Shown here in pieces: positions 61,555 through 64,000 of a stretch of DNA of 64,000 nt (positions within the stretch are counted from its first letter, which is position 1; each line of letters begins with the position of its first letter). Both the position numbers and the translations under genes were made by a program. The stretch covers positions 1,674,001 through 1,738,000 of the forward strand of contig CAVTTK010000002.1 in NCBI GenBank assembly GCA_963737625.1. The letters are read 5' to 3'. The notes under the pieces were generated by a model. That model did not search any database and had not been told where the DNA came from. It worked only from the letters and a program-made list of their open reading frames with translations. The DNA is from Bog-756 sp963737625 (GTDB taxonomy: Bacteria; Actinomycetota; Acidimicrobiia; Acidimicrobiales; RAAP-2).

Positions 61555-64000
61555 GTGACGACGGCCACCTCGGCCGGGCCCTTGGAGGGTGGCGACCTCC
61601 CCGGACCCGGGGTCGTCTCCGTCCCCGAGTACCGCGTCGACCCCGGTCGGATCGACGAGTACCTCGGGGAGGACGGCGCGGTCAGGCCCCGGTGGAAGCA
61701 GGTGGCGGCCGAGATGGCCGGCCTCGGCCCGAGCGGGCTGATCGCACGACGCTCCGAGTTGGCCCGTCTGCTCCGCAACGAGGGCGCCACCTACAACGTG
61801 ACCCGGGACAACCAGAGCCGGCGCCAGCCCTGGTCCCTCGACCCCTGGCCTCTGGTGCTGGAGGAGGCCGAATGGTCGGCGCTGGAGTCGGCCGTGGCCC
61901 AACGGGTGAGGGTCCTGGACCTCGTCTTCGCCGACCTCTACGGCGAGCGGCGGCTGGTGGCCGAAGGGCACATCCCGGCCGAGCTGGTGCTCGGCCACCC
62001 GGCCTTCCTGCGGGGTTGCGTGGGCATGGGATCCCCCGATCCCAAACGGCTGTTCCTCACCGCCGTCGACGTGGTCCGGGGAGCGTCCGGTGAGTTCCGG
62101 GCCATCGGCGACCGGGCCCAGGCCCCCTCGGGCCTGGGCTACGCCCTGGTCAACCGGACCATCCTCTCCCGCGTCCTCCCCAATCTGCACCGCGAGTCGG
62201 GGGTGGAGCGGCTGGCCGGGTTCTTCCGGTCCATCCGCGCCGGTGTCGCCGCCGCGGCGCCCGAGGGGGTGGACGAGCCCCGGGTGGTGATCCTGACCCC
62301 GGGTCCTCTCAGCGAGACCTACTTCGAGCACGCCTATCTGGCCTCCTACCTCGGGTATGCCCTGGTCGAGGGGCGCGACCTGGTGGTCAACAACAACCGG
62401 GTCTGGCTCCGCACGCTGGCCGGCTTCGACCCGGTCGACGTGGTCATCCGCCGGGTCGACGACCAGTGGTGCGATCCCGTCGAGCTGCGGGCCGACTCCC
62501 TCCTGGGCGTGCCCGGGCTGCTCGAGGTGGCCCGACGCGGCCGGGTCACCGTGCTCAACCCCCTGGGGACGGGGGTCATCGAAGACCCGGCCCTGACCGG
62601 GCTGCTCGGCACCCTGGCCCCCGTCCTGCTGGGCGAGGAGCTGGCCCTTTCGGGGCCCGAGACCTGGTGGTGCGGCGATGACGCGGCCCTCAGCCACGTG
62701 CTGACCCATCTGGAGCACCTCATCGTCCTGCCCGTGCGGCCGTCGCCGTCGCAGCCCCCGGTCGTGGCCTCCACCCTGACCGACGCGGGGCTCGATGCGC
62801 TGCGCGACCGCATCCGGTCGCGCCCCGGGGCCTGGGTGGGCCAGGAGATCATCGAGCCGTCCACGGCCCCGACGGTGACCGACACCGGGGCCCTCGAGCC
62901 CCGTCCGGCCATCATCCGCTCCTTCGCCGTGGCCGACGAGAGCTCGAGCACCGGGCCCCACCACGGCTACCGGGTCCTACCCGGAGGCCTGACCCGGGTC
63001 GGGGCCGGACCTGATTCGGTGATCATCTCCAGCCGGAGCGACGGCACCAGCAAGGACACCTGGGTGGCCTCGGCCCAGCCCGCCCTCCAGCAGAGCACCT
63101 GGCTGCGGTCGGCGCGCACCACGGTCCGGCCACCGGTGGTGGCCGACACCTCCACCCTGCTACCGGGGAGGGTGGCCGCCCAGCTCTTCGTGCTGGGACG
63201 GACGGCTGAGCACGCCGAACTGGTCATCCGGCTGATCCGCACGGTGCTGGCCCGGCTCGACCAGCCACTCGGGGTCGGGGTCGACGGCGGGGCCGAGTCC
63301 CTGCAGGTGCTGCTCATGGCGCTGGGCACCGTCTCGGGGTTCGATCCGGTGTCCGAACCGGACGAGGAGGAGATCCATCCCCTGACCGGGGAAGGGGCTC
63401 AGGCTCGGGAGGTGCCGGGGTCCGCGCCGGTGCCCGTCCCGGACTCGGAGACGGTGACGGCCGGGGCCGCCGGGGAGCACACGGCGGAGCCGGCCCGGGC
63501 CCCGGAGATGCCGACCGACCGCCGGGCCCTGGCCCTGCTGCTCGATGCCGGCGTGGACGGCAGCCTGGTGTCCTCCCTCGGACTGCTGGTGGACGCGGCC
63601 TACTCGGTGCGGGAACAGCTCTCCAGCGACTCATGGCAGTTGGTCGGCGACGTCGAAGAGGAGCTGGCCCGCCTGCGCAACCGGCCGCCCACCCAGCTGG
63701 TGGGCGTGCAGTCCAGCCTCCAGCGCCTGCTCCAGGCCCTGCTGGCCCTGGCCGGACTGTCGGCCGAGAACATGGAGCGGGACTCGGCCTGGCTCTTCCT
63801 CGACGCCGGGCGGCGCCTCGAGCGGGCCCAGTCCCTGGTCCGCCTGCTGCGCTCGGTGCTGGTGCGCCAGCGGGTCGGCGTGGTCGAGGACCTCCTGCTC
63901 GAGTCCCTCCTCAAGACGTCGGAGAGCCTGATCATCTTCCGGCGGCGGTCCGGGTCGATCATGCATGTGGCCGGGGCGGTGGACCTGCTGGTGTACGACG
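61555..64000 (+). CDS. ATP-grasp/alpha-E fusion protein (partial, continues beyond window)
   Basis: The frame is open from GTG 61555 to the right edge (815 codons) with no internal stop. The first 500 residues are a second circularly permuted ATP-grasp copy (RDNQSRRQPWSLDPWPLVLE, FEHAYLASYLGYALVEG, WLRTLAGFDPVDVVIRR), and from about residue 540 an alpha-E domain begins (RVAAQLFVLGRTAEHAELVI, WLFLDAGRRLERAQSLVRLL). In the ATP-grasp part the LVVKPANESGGYG region of the first copy is replaced by LIVLPVRPSPSQPP, losing the lysine and glycines. It may be catalytically dead. Confidence 0.85.
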   Translation, partial: MTTATSAGPLEGGDLPGPGVVSVPEYRVDPGRIDEYLGEDGAVRPRWKQVAAEMAGLGPSGLIARRSELARLLRNEGATYNVTRDNQSRRQPWSLDPWPLVLEEAEWSALESAVAQRVRVLDLVFADLYGERRLVAEGHIPAELVLGHPAFLRGCVGMGSPDPKRLFLTAVDVVRGASGEFRAIGDRAQAPSGLGYALVNRTILSRVLPNLHRESGVERLAGFFRSIRAGVAAAAPEGVDEPRVVILTPGPLSETYFEHAYLASYLGYALVEGRDLVVNNNRVWLRTLAGFDPVDVVIRRVDDQWCDPVELRADSLLGVPGLLEVARRGRVTVLNPLGTGVIEDPALTGLLGTLAPVLLGEELALSGPETWWCGDDAALSHVLTHLEHLIVLPVRPSPSQPPVVASTLTDAGLDALRDRIRSRPGAWVGQEIIEPSTAPTVTDTGALEPRPAIIRSFAVADESSSTGPHHGYRVLPGGLTRVGAGPDSVIISSRSDGTSKDTWVASAQPALQQSTWLRSARTTVRPPVVADTSTLLPGRVAAQLFVLGRTAEHAELVIRLIRTVLARLDQPLGVGVDGGAESLQVLLMALGTVSGFDPVSEPDEEEIHPLTGEGAQAREVPGSAPVPVPDSETVTAGAAGEHTAEPARAPEMPTDRRALALLLDAGVDGSLVSSLGLLVDAAYSVREQLSSDSWQLVGDVEEELARLRNRPPTQLVGVQSSLQRLLQALLALAGLSAENMERDSAWLFLDAGRRLERAQSLVRLLRSVLVRQRVGVVEDLLLESLLKTSESLIIFRRRSGSIMHVAGAVDLLVYD

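Noticed and set aside
61504..62964. Minus-strand frame opposite the ATP-grasp fusion
   Set aside because: Gly/Gln/Pro-rich antisense shadow; the plus-strand frame carries clear family motifs and is uninterrupted.
1..64000. CRISPR array, insertion sequence, integrase, prophage or replication origin
   Set aside because: No regular repeats with spacers, transposase, integrase or DnaA-box cluster was seen. The RecB-like nuclease with its Cys cluster resembles Cas4, but no cas genes accompany it.

Overview
The window is 64 kb of very GC-rich bacterial chromosome. It reads as an actinobacterium, most likely a member of the Acidimicrobiia or a close relative; this is inferred from gene content and no 16S rRNA gene is present. 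The markers are mycothiol-type chemistry (a clear mycothiol conjugate amidase plus a second PIG-L deacetylase), three luciferase-like F420-type oxidoreductases and an F420/FMN split-barrel protein, a DUF2469 gene next to yraN, and a PspA-PspAA-HtpX-PspAB envelope-stress cassette. GTG starts and four-base NTGA overlaps between consecutive genes are frequent. I see no phage genes, insertion sequences, CRISPR arrays or rRNA. The only tRNA is tRNA-Gly(UCC).

Layout. 0-10 kb: the end of a nitroreductase, a GT87-like membrane protein, an alpha/beta hydrolase, tRNA-Gly, a structured intergenic stretch, a cyclic-nucleotide-binding protein, and a diiron ferritin-like protein overlapping a 1090-residue cyclase/ATPase/TPR regulator. 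9-13 kb: a phospholipase C-like phosphoesterase (frameshifted) coupled to an unknown 397-residue protein, with a patatin divergent from it. 13-20 kb: small membrane and hypothetical proteins, glutaminase, the proteasome-like peptidase Anbu (5' end damaged), a membrane diguanylate cyclase, and a PIG-L deacetylase with a small DUF4177-like partner. 20-30 kb: DedA, a RecB-like nuclease, PAP2 phosphatase, a DsbA-like protein, PurE, two luciferase-like oxidoreductases, a ChbG-like deacetylase, an SCP2-like protein and Mca. 30-33 kb: the Psp cassette. 33-37 kb: an ACT protein, a pterin dehydratase abutting a cytochrome P450 that has a palindromic operator, and fumarase. 37-41 kb: a Zur-type regulator with a four-gene zinc ABC importer and a Zur-like box. 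41-46 kb: endonuclease IV, split-barrel and luciferase-like enzymes, a pilin-like protein and an enoyl-CoA hydratase. 46-58 kb: a conserved housekeeping run on the minus strand, transcribed acpP-rnc-mutM-smc-ftsY-ffh-rpsP-khpA-rimM-trmD-rplS-DUF2469-yraN. 58-64 kb: a circularly permuted ATP-grasp gene (frameshifted), an alpha-E gene, and an ATP-grasp/alpha-E fusion that runs off the window.

Two themes deserve attention. First, the Anbu, ATP-grasp and alpha-E families are known as one proposed peptide-synthesis and proteolysis system. Here Anbu lies about 41 kb from the others, and the second ATP-grasp copy has lost residues expected for ATP binding. Second, three otherwise well conserved genes (Anbu, phosphoesterase, ATP-grasp) are each broken by single-base indels that restore family-like sequence when undone. 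This looks more like leftover sequencing error than decay, but only reads or a second genome can settle it.
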